From Chloroflexota bacterium (lineage in GTDB: Bacteria; Chloroflexota; UBA11872; UBA12225; JAJDUF01), in contig JAJDUF010000012.1 in assembly GCA_022826725.1 (NCBI GenBank), positions 1-64,000 on the forward strand: a DNA stretch of 64,000 nucleotides, in the 5' to 3' direction. Shown in pieces: positions 33,587 to 42,819 of the stretch (position 1 is the stretch's first letter; every line of letters starts with the position of its first letter). The notes beneath the pieces were generated by a model. That model saw nothing but the letters and a program-made list of their open reading frames with translations. It had not been told where the DNA came from and searched no databases. The translations under genes were made by a program, and so were the position numbers.

Positions 33587-34165
33587 ATGGCAGTGGCAGT
33601 GGCAAACGCCGCTTTGGTTGCTCGCGCACAGGCTGGGGATGAGGCCGCCTTCGAGGTGATCTTCAACCAGTACCACGCGGCGATCTACAACTACGTCTTT
33701 CGGATGATGGGCAACCCGGAGGATGCCTCCGACCTGACCCAGGACACGTTCCTGAAGGCGTGGCGGGCGCTGTCGCGGACTTCCGACGACCTGCGCGTGG
33801 GGGCATGGCTGTACCGGATTGCGACGAATGTCTGCCTGGACGAACTGCGGCATCGCAAGCTCATCAAGTGGCAATCGTGGGACAACTTTGTGTCCGTCTT
33901 TCATCCGGTAGCTAAGGAAAGCCCCGAGCGCGACGTAGTGAATCGTGAAAACAGGGAGGAGGTCCAGTACATTCTGGACCGCCTGAACCCCAAGTACCGG
34001 CTATGCATCCTCTTACGTGAGTATCAGGGCTTGTCTTACGACGAGATCGCCCAGGTGCTCGGGACGACACGTGCTGCCGTCAAGTCGCTGCTGTTCCGCG
34101 CCCGGGAGGAGTTCCGGCAAGTCTTCAAGACGGTTGAACGGCAACCTGGGCAGGTGAAGGAGTGA
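33587..34165 (+). CDS. ECF-type RNA polymerase sigma factor
   Basis: A 192-residue ECF sigma factor. Region 2 (about residues 22-90) includes NYVFRMMGNPEDASDLTQDTF and WLYRIATNVCLDELRHRK. Region 4 (about 125-175) includes PKYRLCILLREYQGLSYDEI and the HTH LGTTRAAVKSLLFRARE. GGGAGGAG precedes ATG 33587; the frame is open further upstream without a ribosome site. It is followed by a membrane-bound anti-sigma gene, the usual pairing. Confidence 0.93.
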   Translation: MAVAVANAALVARAQAGDEAAFEVIFNQYHAAIYNYVFRMMGNPEDASDLTQDTFLKAWRALSRTSDDLRVGAWLYRIATNVCLDELRHRKLIKWQSWDNFVSVFHPVAKESPERDVVNRENREEVQYILDRLNPKYRLCILLREYQGLSYDEIAQVLGTTRAAVKSLLFRAREEFRQVFKTVERQPGQVKE

Positions 34166-34336
34166 TGATGCGCCTGGATTGCCCCACCAGCGTCCCCGCG
34201 GTGGGTGCGGTTTGGGCATGTCACCCGGCGGTCCAAGCTCGAGGAGGAACGGCCGCGAACGGGCGTGGGTGACCACGGGGGCTGCACGACCTAAGCTCCG
34301 GCGGAGGGTGCAGGTCTTGGTGGTCGGGAGCGCAAC

Positions 34337-35842
34337 GTGAGCCGCCACGACGCGCGCGAGCGCGATTCCTGGCGCCGGCAGATTTCGGCCTACATCGCCA
34401 ACGAGCTGGAGCCGGAGCTGCGCCCAGCGATCGAGCGCGAGGTACGTGCGTGCCGAGAGTGCCGCGACTATTATCGGCAGGAAAAGGCCTCCCACGATCA
34501 ACTCCGTAGTTTGGACTCGGTACGACCTCCGCAGGGCCTGCGCCGCGATGTCTTCGCGAAAATCGAGCGTGAAAAGCGTACCTGGCTCCCGGCCGGGTTG
34601 CGGCCGCCCAGCCTCGGTGCGGTTGTCACCGTAGTCACTCTCATTGCCTTGGCCTTCCTGGTGCCGCAGCTCTTCCAGTTGGTTCGGTCGGGGCAGTCGG
34701 AGCAACAGGCCCTGCCGGCGCGGCTGCCGGTGCAATCGGACGTTGCCCCACTGCCTACGGTAGCCGTGCAGCCGGCGGCGCCGGATGCACCCGCCGCAAC
34801 GGCCGATACGTCGCTCTCGCCGCTCCCGACGGCGCAAGTGCGGACGCTGGCGGTTGGCGGGCCGGGTCCGACCACCGCCGCTACCCCGGCGGCAGCAGAC
34901 TCGCCCCGGCTGACGGCTGTGCCAGCCGTGACGCCGGCCACCGGCGTGCTGGAGACGCAGGTGAGCGGCCGGGTGACGGAAGTCCGGCGCGCGGAGCGGG
35001 TGGCAACGGTCCGCGAAGGCCCTACCGCCGTGATCGTCGCCTTCTCCGCAGACACTGTCATCAGCTCCGATCCCGATGGTCAACCCTTGACCTATGAGCA
35101 GATCGGGATTGCCGACCGTGTGCGGGTGACCGGTGTGCGCGGCAATGCCCCGGGTACGGTGACGGCGCTGCGCGTAAGCGTGCTCAATCCGCTGTTCCAG
35201 GCCCAGGCGACGCCGAGGCGGTCGGCGGTCACGCATCCCCGCGGCCGCACGGCCAGGGTGCTCTATCTCCAGGATGGCATTGATGGCACTCCGTCTGACG
35301 GTGGTGAGCCGGCGAGCACTCGCCAGTGGCTCGACCGACTCACGGCGGACGGGTTCAACGTCGTGCCGATTAGCCCGGCGCGAGTCACTGCGCTGGCGCT
35401 GAACGACGTGGGCTTGGTGGTGATCGGCTTCCCGGCGACGCTCAGTCGGGAGACGCTGGGAAGTATCCAAAATAGCGCCGTGCCCGTCCTCAACGCCAAT
35501 CCGCTCTATGTCCCCGCGCTGGGCTTGGGGGAGCATCCCGATCCGGCCGACCCTGGCCACAGCGTCCCCGGGATAGTGGTGCAGGTGGTGCCCGGCGTGG
35601 CGTTGGTGCAGGATTTGGCCGGGGTCCAGGCGGTGGCGGTGACGCCGTTGGAGCGGGTACCGATTGTCGCTGCGGGAACGGTGCTGGCGGCGCTGGACGA
35701 GCGGGGGCAGGAGCAGGCCGTCTGGACCAGCAACGGCAGCCGCATGTACTTCGGAATCCGGCCGGACCCGACCGGCGGTGCTCCTACCGCCCTCTACTGG
35801 ACCTTTCTGAACCGCGCCGTTACCCAACTCCTCGGCGCGTAG
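34337..35842 (+). CDS. Membrane-anchored anti-sigma factor with zinc-finger-like head and large extracytoplasmic domain
   Basis: A 501-residue protein. The N-terminal zf-HC2-like head has CRECRDYY (Cys38, Cys41), but the usual His four residues before the first Cys is Glu. One helix (about 93-117) follows, then a Pro/Ala/Thr linker, a small beta domain with the QVSGRVTEVRRAERVATV repeat, and a globular domain from ARVLYLQDG (about 310) to the end. That domain resembles the C-terminal domain of the CotH-like protein at 44400. GTG 34337 has GGGAG upstream. It probably holds the preceding sigma factor inactive. Confidence 0.82.
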   Translation: MSRHDARERDSWRRQISAYIANELEPELRPAIEREVRACRECRDYYRQEKASHDQLRSLDSVRPPQGLRRDVFAKIEREKRTWLPAGLRPPSLGAVVTVVTLIALAFLVPQLFQLVRSGQSEQQALPARLPVQSDVAPLPTVAVQPAAPDAPAATADTSLSPLPTAQVRTLAVGGPGPTTAATPAAADSPRLTAVPAVTPATGVLETQVSGRVTEVRRAERVATVREGPTAVIVAFSADTVISSDPDGQPLTYEQIGIADRVRVTGVRGNAPGTVTALRVSVLNPLFQAQATPRRSAVTHPRGRTARVLYLQDGIDGTPSDGGEPASTRQWLDRLTADGFNVVPISPARVTALALNDVGLVVIGFPATLSRETLGSIQNSAVPVLNANPLYVPALGLGEHPDPADPGHSVPGIVVQVVPGVALVQDLAGVQAVAVTPLERVPIVAAGTVLAALDERGQEQAVWTSNGSRMYFGIRPDPTGGAPTALYWTFLNRAVTQLLGA

Positions 35843-35865
35843 CAGTTGCACTTGGTATCCCCACG

Positions 35866-36252
35866 ATGGCCGAGCCTGAGCGCTGGCGCTGGACCGAGAC
35901 CGATCCGCTAGGCCAGCCCATCCACTGCGGGGAAGCGGAGTGGCAGCATGTCCTTGCCCGACACCGAGAGTTGGCCCCGTATGAGGCCATGGTGCGTGCT
36001 GCCATCCGCTATCCCCAGGCGATCTACGACGATCTGGAGGGAACGGAACGGCTTGCCAATCCTGCTGGCATGGTCGTGGACTACATGGTGCCAGCCCCGG
36101 CAGAGGACCACTTTATCGGCCATTGGCTCAAGGTCTCCGTCAAGTGGCTGCCGGATGGTCCTGGAGGCAACACGGTCGGCTACGTGCAGACGGCCTATTT
36201 CCTACCCGGCCCCAAATACCGGGTACAATTGCGATGGAGGCGGAGCGCATGA
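35866..36252 (+). CDS. Small protein resembling PBECR-type nuclease/toxin folds
   Basis: A 128-residue protein. The layout (WQHVLARHRELAPYEAMVRA, AIRYPQAIYDDLEG, a central hydrophobic strand LKVSVKW and a final VGYVQTAYFLPG strand) resembles phage-linked BECR (Barnase-EndoU-ColicinD-RelE) nuclease-like domains; candidate active residues are the His of ARHREL and the C-terminal Thr/Tyr. Its stop overlaps the next start (ATGA), giving a two-gene operon like a toxin-antitoxin pair. Toxicity is inference. Confidence 0.55.
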   Translation: MAEPERWRWTETDPLGQPIHCGEAEWQHVLARHRELAPYEAMVRAAIRYPQAIYDDLEGTERLANPAGMVVDYMVPAPAEDHFIGHWLKVSVKWLPDGPGGNTVGYVQTAYFLPGPKYRVQLRWRRSA

Positions 36253-36605
36253 GTGCCGACACCGCTGTTGCCAGCCTTGCCGAGCAGATCATTGCCCGGC
36301 TGCCCCGGGCGACGTGGGATTACAACGCCGAGGTCGGCGAGATGAACGTGGTGCTGCCGGGCGGCGCCGGCCGCGAGGCGCAGCTGCCTTGGCTGGAGCT
36401 GGACCGTTATTGGGACATCTATCTGCGCCTGGACGCCGAGACGGGCCAGCCTCTTAGCGTTGTCATCGCTCCCTTTGACGTTTGGTTAGCAAAGCAGGAA
36501 AGTCTGCCCTGCCCACCACCGGGCGTCCCGCTTGATCTTGCGGCCGCACGCAGGCACCTGCAAAGCCTACTGCTGGCCAGCCCTGAACTGGCCGCGCCAG
36601 CGTAG
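36249..36605 (+). CDS. Small acidic partner protein (DUF2283-like)
   Basis: A 118-residue protein coupled to the preceding gene by a four-base overlap. The pattern ATWDYNAEVGEMNVVL then YWDIYLRLDAETGQPLSVVI has the short beta strands of DUF2283-like proteins, which often accompany small toxins. The start could also be ATG 36234, but GGAGGCGGAG before ATG 36249 fits best. The C-terminus is helical and Ala/Leu-rich. It probably binds the partner protein; an antitoxin role is inference. Confidence 0.55.
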   Translation: MSADTAVASLAEQIIARLPRATWDYNAEVGEMNVVLPGGAGREAQLPWLELDRYWDIYLRLDAETGQPLSVVIAPFDVWLAKQESLPCPPPGVPLDLAAARRHLQSLLLASPELAAPA

Positions 36606-36629
36606 CGTGCCGTTCCCGGCTTCCCCTTA

Positions 36630-36658
36630 TTGCCGTACACAACTCATTGTCGTATACT
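36630..36658 (+). promoter_or_regulatory. Sigma70-type promoter for the ABC exporter
   Basis: TTGCCG (36630-36635), 17-base spacer, TATACT (36653-36658). The predicted start is near 36665, about 87 bases before ATG 36752. Confidence 0.6.
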
Positions 36659-36751
36659 GCTGGCGATTAAACCGATCAATGGTGTTCTATTTCACGTCCG
36701 GTCGCAGGGGCGAGGTCCGGCGACTGGGGACGTAGCCGGTGCCGCGGAGAG

Positions 36752-38602
36752 ATGGGGGGCACGGTGGGGGACCAAGGCGGCCGGCCGGTGCGGCGCTCCG
36801 GCCGGGTGGCCCGACTCCTGGCACAGGTGCGGCAGGCGTTCGGCGTCTATCGGGGACTACCGCGCAGTCTCCGGCTGGTCGTCGCTGCCACGCCGGGGCG
36901 GGCGGCGGCGTTGCTGGTGATCAATCTGGTCTACTCGCTGTCGGCGCCGGCAAACGCCTGGGCCTCCAAGTTCTTGGTGGAAGCCCTCGTCACTAACCAG
37001 TCGACCATGGCCTTGCTGGTGGTGGTCGTGTTCACGCTCATCCATCTGGTGAGCAATGGGGCTGGCTATGTCCAGGAAGTCGTCGTGTGGGGCCAGATTG
37101 ATCGGCTCCGCTACTACCTGCACACCCGCATCATGACGCAGGCGACGGCGATGTGCGACTTGGCTCTCTTCGAGTCTCCATCCTTCTACAACAAGCTGGA
37201 GAACGCCCGCCAAGGTATGCCCTGGACCCAGCGGCTGTTCATGCAGACCATTCATATGTGCTCGCAGTTTGTCATCTTCTTGACCTTCTTGGGCGTCTTG
37301 AGCCTGCTCCACCCGCTCGCGGCGGTCTTGGTGCTGTTGAGCACCGCCCCGACCTACATCGCGAAGCTGCGGTACGGGTTCGGGGCCTGGAGCGTCTACC
37401 GTAGTCAAGCGCCCGGAGTCCGGCGCCTGGATTATTACTATCAACTACTCACGACAGAGCCGGCCGCCAAGGAAATCAGGCTCTTCGACCTGGGAGGTCA
37501 TTTCATTGCCCAGTATCGGCGGATATTCGGTGGGATGCTATCGGAGATCGAAACCTTCCGGCGGAGGCATGGCCGAGTGCAAGTACCGCTCTCCGCGATC
37601 ACCTCGTTATGTATCGGCGCGGTGCTCTGCTACGCGGTGTGGCAAGCGATTCAGGGCGCCGTCGGTATCGGCGATGTGGTGCTGTATTTCAGCGCGATCT
37701 TCTTCCTCCAAGGCACGGCATCCAATATGCTGCAAACGGCGGGGACGCTCTATACCGCACAGTTGCACGTATCGAACATCCTGGAGTTTCTCGATCTGGA
37801 GTCGCCGATGCAGCCGGTAGCCGATGGGCGGGAGTTGCCGGCGCCGTGGCAGGAGGGGTTGGAGCTGCGGAACGTGACCTTCCGGTACCCGGGGACCGAG
37901 CAGCCGGTGCTCCGGCAGGTGAGCCTACGGATTCGTCCCGGTGAAACCGTCGCCCTGGTCGGTCACAATGGCGCCGGCAAAACTACGCTCGTCAAGCTGC
38001 TCTGCCGGCTCTATGACCCGACCGAGGGTCGGATTCTGCTCGATGGTCACGATCTGCGTGAGTATGACCTGCGCGACGTGCGGCGGCACACGACGGTCAT
38101 CTTCCAGGATTACGCCCGGTATCACTTCACCGCCGGCGAGAATATCGGCTTGGCGGCGGTGAACCGGCGCGATGATGACGAGGCAATCGCGGCGGCAGCG
38201 GCGCAGTCCGGGGCCGACGAGGTGATTGAGCGACTCCCGCGCGGCTATGACACGCAGCTAGGCCGCGAGTTCGAGGACGGGATGGAATTGTCCATCGGCG
38301 AGTGGCAGAAGGTAGCACTGGCTCGCGCCTTCTTCCGAGAAGTGCAATTCCAAATCCTCGATGAGCCGACCGCGGCGCTGGACGCCCAGGCCGAGTACGA
38401 CGTGTACCTGCGGTTTCGTGAGTTGACGCAAGGACGGACGACGCTGCTCATCAGTCACCGCTTCTCGACGGTCCGCATGGCCGACCGAATTCTCGTCCTC
38501 GGCCGGGGCCGCCTGGTGGAGGAAGGCAGTCACGACACACTGATGGCCCGTGGTGGGCTGTACGCCGACCTGTACGAGAAGCAGGCGGCACGCTATCGGT
38601 GA
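36752..38602 (+). CDS. ABC transporter, fused permease and ATPase (exporter type)
   Basis: A 616-residue half-transporter. Residues 45-335 hold about six membrane helices. The ATPase domain has Walker A VGHNGAGKTTLVKLL (near 402), Q-loop TVIFQDY, signature LSIGEWQKVALARA (near 510), Walker B QILDEPTAALD, and H-loop ISHRFS. It works as a homodimer or with another half-transporter. The signature LSIGE instead of LSGGQ is common in bacteriocin/lanthipeptide-type exporters, but no peptide precursor was seen here. GGAGAG precedes ATG 36752. The substrate is unknown. Confidence 0.93.
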   Translation: MGGTVGDQGGRPVRRSGRVARLLAQVRQAFGVYRGLPRSLRLVVAATPGRAAALLVINLVYSLSAPANAWASKFLVEALVTNQSTMALLVVVVFTLIHLVSNGAGYVQEVVVWGQIDRLRYYLHTRIMTQATAMCDLALFESPSFYNKLENARQGMPWTQRLFMQTIHMCSQFVIFLTFLGVLSLLHPLAAVLVLLSTAPTYIAKLRYGFGAWSVYRSQAPGVRRLDYYYQLLTTEPAAKEIRLFDLGGHFIAQYRRIFGGMLSEIETFRRRHGRVQVPLSAITSLCIGAVLCYAVWQAIQGAVGIGDVVLYFSAIFFLQGTASNMLQTAGTLYTAQLHVSNILEFLDLESPMQPVADGRELPAPWQEGLELRNVTFRYPGTEQPVLRQVSLRIRPGETVALVGHNGAGKTTLVKLLCRLYDPTEGRILLDGHDLREYDLRDVRRHTTVIFQDYARYHFTAGENIGLAAVNRRDDDEAIAAAAAQSGADEVIERLPRGYDTQLGREFEDGMELSIGEWQKVALARAFFREVQFQILDEPTAALDAQAEYDVYLRFRELTQGRTTLLISHRFSTVRMADRILVLGRGRLVEEGSHDTLMARGGLYADLYEKQAARYR

Positions 38603-38611
38603 GATCGAGCT

Positions 38612-38631
38612 ATCAGCGGTCAGCGGTCAGC
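38612..38631 (+). repeat. Family E-like short repeat
   Basis: The run atcagcggtcagcggtcagc contains tandem CAGCGGT units just after the ABC gene. Confidence 0.4.
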
Positions 38632-38642
38632 CTAGGGGCGTG

Positions 38643-38695
38643 CTATGCGTCGCTCCCAACTGAGCGGGAAAGCCGACCCGCCGGAGGCAGCATAG
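38643..38695 (+). other. Structured intergenic element
   Basis: CTATGC (38643-38648) and GCATAG (38690-38695) are perfect outer arms. Inside are CGCTC/GAGCG and GCGGG/CCCGC stems. It lies between two convergent genes and matches no riboswitch I can name. Confidence 0.4.
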
Positions 38696-38764
38696 TGGAG
38701 CACAACGTTCTTCGGGCCGATGTAGACTCGTATCTGGCCGGCTATCATGCCGCCGAAACGAGGG

Positions 38765-39559
38765 CTATTCGTGGATTTCCTTGTGGCAATGGGGACATAT
38801 CCTTGGTGGGTCCGTGCTCCTTCTCAGTTCATCCACGAAGCCGGACCCCAGAATACCTGCGGGTAGGGCGAACAATCCGATTCCCACTATCGCTATCAGT
38901 CCGGCGAGCAGGCGTCCCGCGACGGTGACCGGATACACGTCTCCGTAGCCTACGGTGGTAAGGGTGATGACACTCCACCACATGGCTTGGGGAATGTTGG
39001 CAAACTTGTCCGGTTGGGCTTCCCTTTCGGCAAAGAAAATCAGTGATGATGTCATCAACAGTAGTATTGACAAGACCATTATCACGGTGAGCAGCTCACT
39101 GCGTTTGGCGTGTACGACTCGGGCCAAAGTATGTAACCCCGAGAAATAGCGGCCCAGTCGGGCGACTCGGGCGAGGAGACGTACTGCCCGCAAGAAACGC
39201 AGGTCCAAGCCATGCAAATTGACGAAGAGCACCATGTAGAAGGGCAAGATCGCCAGTAGGTCAATGAGTGCTATGGGCGAGACGATAAACCGCAAGCGCC
39301 CGAATACGGGATGGGCGTATCTCGGATCGGCGGTACAGGCCCAGACTCGTAGTAGGTACTCCACCGTGAAGATGGCTACGGATATGATCTCGAAGGTTCG
39401 AAAGGCCTGCGGTGAGACTTGGTGGATTTCCTCGACGGTTCCTACGATCAAGGCTACGGCGTTTAGGGCGATTAGCGAGATGATGAATATGTCGAAGGCC
39501 TGGCTGGCCCGATTGCCGGGCGCGGCCTCCTCGACGATCTCGTAGACTCGCTGCTTCAT
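38765..39559 (-). CDS. Voltage-gated potassium channel-like protein
   Basis: A 264-residue six-helix channel. S1-S3 cover about 22-113. S4 has regularly spaced arginines (R121, R124, R127, R131, R134, R137), so voltage sensing is plausible. The pore helix is followed by the K+ filter TTVGYGD (201-207), and S6 follows. The short tail ends with a CPHCHKEIHE motif that could bind metal. Acidic and basic residues and length fit bacterial Kv channels. The ribosome site is weak. It is convergent with the ABC exporter. Confidence 0.92.
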   Translation of the reverse strand: MKQRVYEIVEEAAPGNRASQAFDIFIISLIALNAVALIVGTVEEIHQVSPQAFRTFEIISVAIFTVEYLLRVWACTADPRYAHPVFGRLRFIVSPIALIDLLAILPFYMVLFVNLHGLDLRFLRAVRLLARVARLGRYFSGLHTLARVVHAKRSELLTVIMVLSILLLMTSSLIFFAEREAQPDKFANIPQAMWWSVITLTTVGYGDVYPVTVAGRLLAGLIAIVGIGLFALPAGILGSGFVDELRRSTDPPRICPHCHKEIHE

Positions 39560-39636
39560 TGGTAGCGCCGAGCCTCTATGCGGCCAACAGTGGCGGGGCC
39601 AGCTTGCCGTCGTCGGCTGCGATGCGCCCTACTGCC

Positions 39637-40461
39637 CTACTGCGGTGACGAGGTCTCGGCCTCGACCGGTGGGGGGCGCCAGAGGCCGTAAGGCTCGATT
39701 TCCACGCCTTCGACCTGCGGGCGCAGTCCCGCGACCATCAGGCCCGGTCGGCCGTGAGCCTGGCCACTGAGTTGCCGATTGCGCGGATTGCGGTAGCCCA
39801 GGCGCACGACCCGGCGCCACTGCTTGGTCCGGTTGAGGCCCGACCCATGGATGGTGTGGATGCTGAACAGGACAACATCGCCGGTGTTGGCGGGGCACGA
39901 AACTGCATCTTCGATGCGGTACTGGTCCGTGGGCAGATGGGGTGAGCCGTTGCGGAGGTGCTCCAGTGCGCCGAGTTGGTGACTGCCGCGCAGGAACTTC
40001 AGGCAGCCGTTCTCCTCGGTGGCTGCGTCCACATGCACGATGGCGTCAATAAACCGGCCGTCCTGGTGGGGATAGAACGGGTAATCCTGGTGCATGGGGA
40101 ACGGTGTCCCGAATTCCGGCCCCTTGGCGTGGAGCGTGACGTGGTGTAGCTCGACTTCGGGGCCGATCAAGTCGGCCACGGCGCCGACGAGCCGCGGGTT
40201 GTAGATCGCGTGTCCCCAGGCCGGCGAGTAGTGCTGAAGCTCATGGGTGGCGGAGAGCAGGGATTTCTCCTCTTCTTCCTCGGTGAGGTATTGCTTGTCT
40301 TTGCGCCACGGCCCGGTCCAGCCCTTGGTGGGGACGATGAACGTCTCCATGATGTAGCTCAACTCGCGGTCCAGCGATGCGACCTCGTCCGGTGAGAACA
40401 CCTGCTCTAGGCGCAGGTAGCTGTTCTCGTTGAAAAAGGCAATCTGTTCGGATGTCAGCAT
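39637..40461 (-). CDS. Phytanoyl-CoA dioxygenase (PhyH) family protein
   Basis: A 274-residue Fe(II)/2-oxoglutarate-dependent dioxygenase. The double-stranded beta-helix shows the HxD metal site in MHQDYPFYPHQDG (about 141-153), the distal His in HTIHGSGLNRT (near 220), and the nearby Arg that binds 2-oxoglutarate. A second His-Gln-Asp (HQDG) follows the first, so either could be the iron ligand. AGGAGG precedes ATG 40461. Substrate unknown; family members hydroxylate CoA esters and many natural products. Confidence 0.9.
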   Translation of the reverse strand: MLTSEQIAFFNENSYLRLEQVFSPDEVASLDRELSYIMETFIVPTKGWTGPWRKDKQYLTEEEEEKSLLSATHELQHYSPAWGHAIYNPRLVGAVADLIGPEVELHHVTLHAKGPEFGTPFPMHQDYPFYPHQDGRFIDAIVHVDAATEENGCLKFLRGSHQLGALEHLRNGSPHLPTDQYRIEDAVSCPANTGDVVLFSIHTIHGSGLNRTKQWRRVVRLGYRNPRNRQLSGQAHGRPGLMVAGLRPQVEGVEIEPYGLWRPPPVEAETSSPQ

Positions 40462-40549
40462 TGGCTCAATCCTCCTCGCCGGCCTAACGGTACCAGACGG
40501 CATCCGTCCTGTCTGGTGGTGGCGCTTCGATTGGCTACTGAGAAGGGGA

Positions 40550-40590
40550 GGGCTGCCCTCCTATGGTCCACCCGCTGTGGCCTCACAGGG
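40550..40590 (+). repeat. Family A element, decayed
   Basis: gccctcctatggtccacccg then ctgtggcctcacag; only the core survives. Next to it is a short tandem ggacaggat repeat (40608-40628). Confidence 0.45.
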
Positions 40591-40666
40591 GTAGGTATTT
40601 GCATGGATGGACAGGATGGACAGGATGGGAGTTTGTCGTCGGGGCGGAGGCGGGCAACTCCGTACC

Positions 40667-40778
40667 GAAAAACCTCCCGTTGTGCGGGTGAGTGGCCCCC
40701 TATGGTCCCCCCGCACTGTGGGGGGACGGGCGCAACATGTTGCGCCCCTACGGCTTGACCCGTACCTACCCTAGTCAG
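40667..40778 (+). repeat. Family A composite repeat, variant A2 (complete)
   Basis: gaaaaacctcccgttgtgcg flank, gggtgagtggcccc, GGTCCCCCCGC/GTGGGGGGAC, GGGCGCAACATGTTGCGCCC, ctacggcttgacccgtacct, agtcag. It is the most complete copy. The 40462-40831 gap contains no gene. Confidence 0.8.
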
Positions 40779-40831
40779 CCCGCTGTGGTAGGGGGCGGCG
40801 GCACTGCCCCGGCCTGGCCCTGTCATTCCGG

Positions 40832-42754
40832 CTATTGGAGCCAGCGCTTGGCCCGCAGCCACTCGTCGCCCAGCAGTCCGAGCGAAACTTGCGGGCTGCG
40901 GTCGGGATGATATTCGAGCCGGCCGCGTTGGAAGTACTGGACGGCGATCCCGCCTTCTTGTAGCTCGTTGGAGATCGGGTAGCCGAGGATAGTCAGCCCG
41001 TCGCGCTCGTCGAAGAAGCGCTTGAAGCCATGGAGCACGGCATAGCCGGTTTGTGGGAAGTAATGGTAGCTGGCGGTATTCGGGTGCGGCTCGGCCTTGG
41101 GGAACACTGCGCCGCGCTCCTTGGTGAGGATGTCGCCGATCAGCGTGAGCTGCACTTCGTAGGGGGTGCCGAGCTTATCGGTGTGCAACTCGAAGCGTGC
41201 CCGCTGGAAGTATTGCACGGTGAGGCCGTCTTCGTTGAAGGCCTCGGTGCGCGGATAGCCGAAGATTTCAATGCCACCGCGCTGGTCGAAGAAGGTGAGG
41301 AAATTGCCGGTGACGTGGTGCCCGGTCTCCGAGAAATAGCGGCCGCCGAGCGCCGGGTTCTGCGGGATGGGATTGGTGCGGGAGAGATCGTACTGCGGCG
41401 TTGGCGGTGCTGGTGCCGGCTGGATTGCTTGGACGCTGCCGCCCTGCACGGCCGGTGCATAGGTCCACTGCACCGCGAAGTTGGCGCTCCAGAGCCGGTC
41501 CGCGCCGTCCGGCCCGTAGTTGGCGATGGAGTTGAGGAAGGTGCTGGCGCGTACCGTGAGCGTGGCGTCACTCCCGGTCACCGTAACGTGCGTGAGTCGC
41601 CCGGACTGCGTGCGGCGCGAGAGGTCCAGGCTGCGGAGCTGGCCGACCCGCGTATCCTGGTCGGCGTTGAGCGTGGCCTCAAGCTGCGGGATGGAAAGCG
41701 GGCCAACTTCCCAGGTCGCATACGGTGAAGCGGCGTCATAGGCCTGACCGAGCACATCAACGTCGCGGATCGCCCGCAGGTACGACAAGGGGCCGGTGCC
41801 GGACCAGATATCTTCGTTATTCTCGGTCCAGCCCGCACAGGTGGAGGAGTAATAGCCGGCAACGACCTGCCCGTTCAGTGTGATGGCTAGCTCCGGGGTC
41901 TGGTCAATTAGGGTGTTGACGTGCGGCTGCTCATAAGCAGTGCCGCGGTACACTTGCGAGGTTTGGGTGGCGTAGAAGTCAAATGCGCGTCTCCCGGTGG
42001 TGCGGGAAATCGCAAAGGCATAGGAGCGCGAGGTGATGAGTTGGGCGCGAAGGGCTTCGTGGGGCCAGCCGGAGGGCATTTCGGCGGCGACGACACCCCG
42101 CAAATAGTCGTCAATCCCGACCGTATTAATGGTCTGCACGCCGGTTCCGCTTGGTACCAGACTGATGCTCCCCCGATAGGTGGTCGGGGCTGGCTGCGGG
42201 TAGGCCAGTTGAAACCGTGCATTGGGGTCACCCGGATGGAGGGTGATGGGCAACCCCAAGCCCGGCCCCGCCAACGGGTGCCCCTCCGGGGCATGTACGG
42301 ATACCTGGGGCGGCTGACCGCTACTCAGACGGACCTGGAGATACCCGTTCGGCGGGAAGACGCCATTCAGCCCTTCGATGCGCCAGGCGCCATGGCGGGC
42401 GTAGATGCGCGCCTCCTGGGGCAGCGCGCGGTGGACGCGGACGCGGACGGTCGTTTCGCGCGGGATAGCCGGTGTGACGGTCGTGCCCGTATAGTAGGCT
42501 GCGAGTATCGCCTCCGCGTTTTGGCCGGCGATAGCGCGGCCCCGGGCGCCCCATTGACACAGGCCGACGCCGTGCCCGAACCCGCGGCCGACGAACACGA
42601 GATTGCGGGTTTGGCCGGTGAGGGTGATTAAATCATTCGTCGTTGCCGAGGCCGGCGCGTGCTGTCCGGCGATAGCCCCGGTGGACACGAGCAGTGCAAG
42701 CGCCAAGAGGCACCGCCCGATGGTCCACAAGAGGCCTAGTTTCCGCTGTCTCAT
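40832..42754 (-). CDS. Secreted SpoIID/LytB-domain protein with C-terminal repeats
   Basis: A 640-residue exported protein. A signal sequence (about 1-32) is followed by the SpoIID fold: GRGFGHGVGLCQWGARG (near 56), DDYLRGVVAAEMPSGWPHEAL with the catalytic Glu (near 217), and YYSSTCAGWTENNEDIW. SpoIID is a peptidoglycan lytic transglycosylase of sporulating cells; relatives occur in non-spore formers. C-terminal residues 475-640 contain two copies of a module (FFDQRGGIEIFGYPRTEAF; VQYFQRARFELH and FFDERDGLTILGYPISNEL; VQYFQRGRLEYH). ATG 42754 is chosen by signal-peptide length; GTG 42784 is possible. Confidence 0.87.
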   Translation of the reverse strand: MRQRKLGLLWTIGRCLLALALLVSTGAIAGQHAPASATTNDLITLTGQTRNLVFVGRGFGHGVGLCQWGARGRAIAGQNAEAILAAYYTGTTVTPAIPRETTVRVRVHRALPQEARIYARHGAWRIEGLNGVFPPNGYLQVRLSSGQPPQVSVHAPEGHPLAGPGLGLPITLHPGDPNARFQLAYPQPAPTTYRGSISLVPSGTGVQTINTVGIDDYLRGVVAAEMPSGWPHEALRAQLITSRSYAFAISRTTGRRAFDFYATQTSQVYRGTAYEQPHVNTLIDQTPELAITLNGQVVAGYYSSTCAGWTENNEDIWSGTGPLSYLRAIRDVDVLGQAYDAASPYATWEVGPLSIPQLEATLNADQDTRVGQLRSLDLSRRTQSGRLTHVTVTGSDATLTVRASTFLNSIANYGPDGADRLWSANFAVQWTYAPAVQGGSVQAIQPAPAPPTPQYDLSRTNPIPQNPALGGRYFSETGHHVTGNFLTFFDQRGGIEIFGYPRTEAFNEDGLTVQYFQRARFELHTDKLGTPYEVQLTLIGDILTKERGAVFPKAEPHPNTASYHYFPQTGYAVLHGFKRFFDERDGLTILGYPISNELQEGGIAVQYFQRGRLEYHPDRSPQVSLGLLGDEWLRAKRWLQ

Positions 42755-42819
42755 CGCTGGCTGAAGTCCCGGTATGTACTCCACAACGAGCGGCCGACAG
42801 AATGAGGCGGCTGCTGCCG

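Noticed and set aside
34013..35851. A 612-codon minus-strand frame across the sigma and anti-sigma genes
   Set aside because: Antisense to a recognisable sigma/anti-sigma pair; low-complexity composition; no domain.
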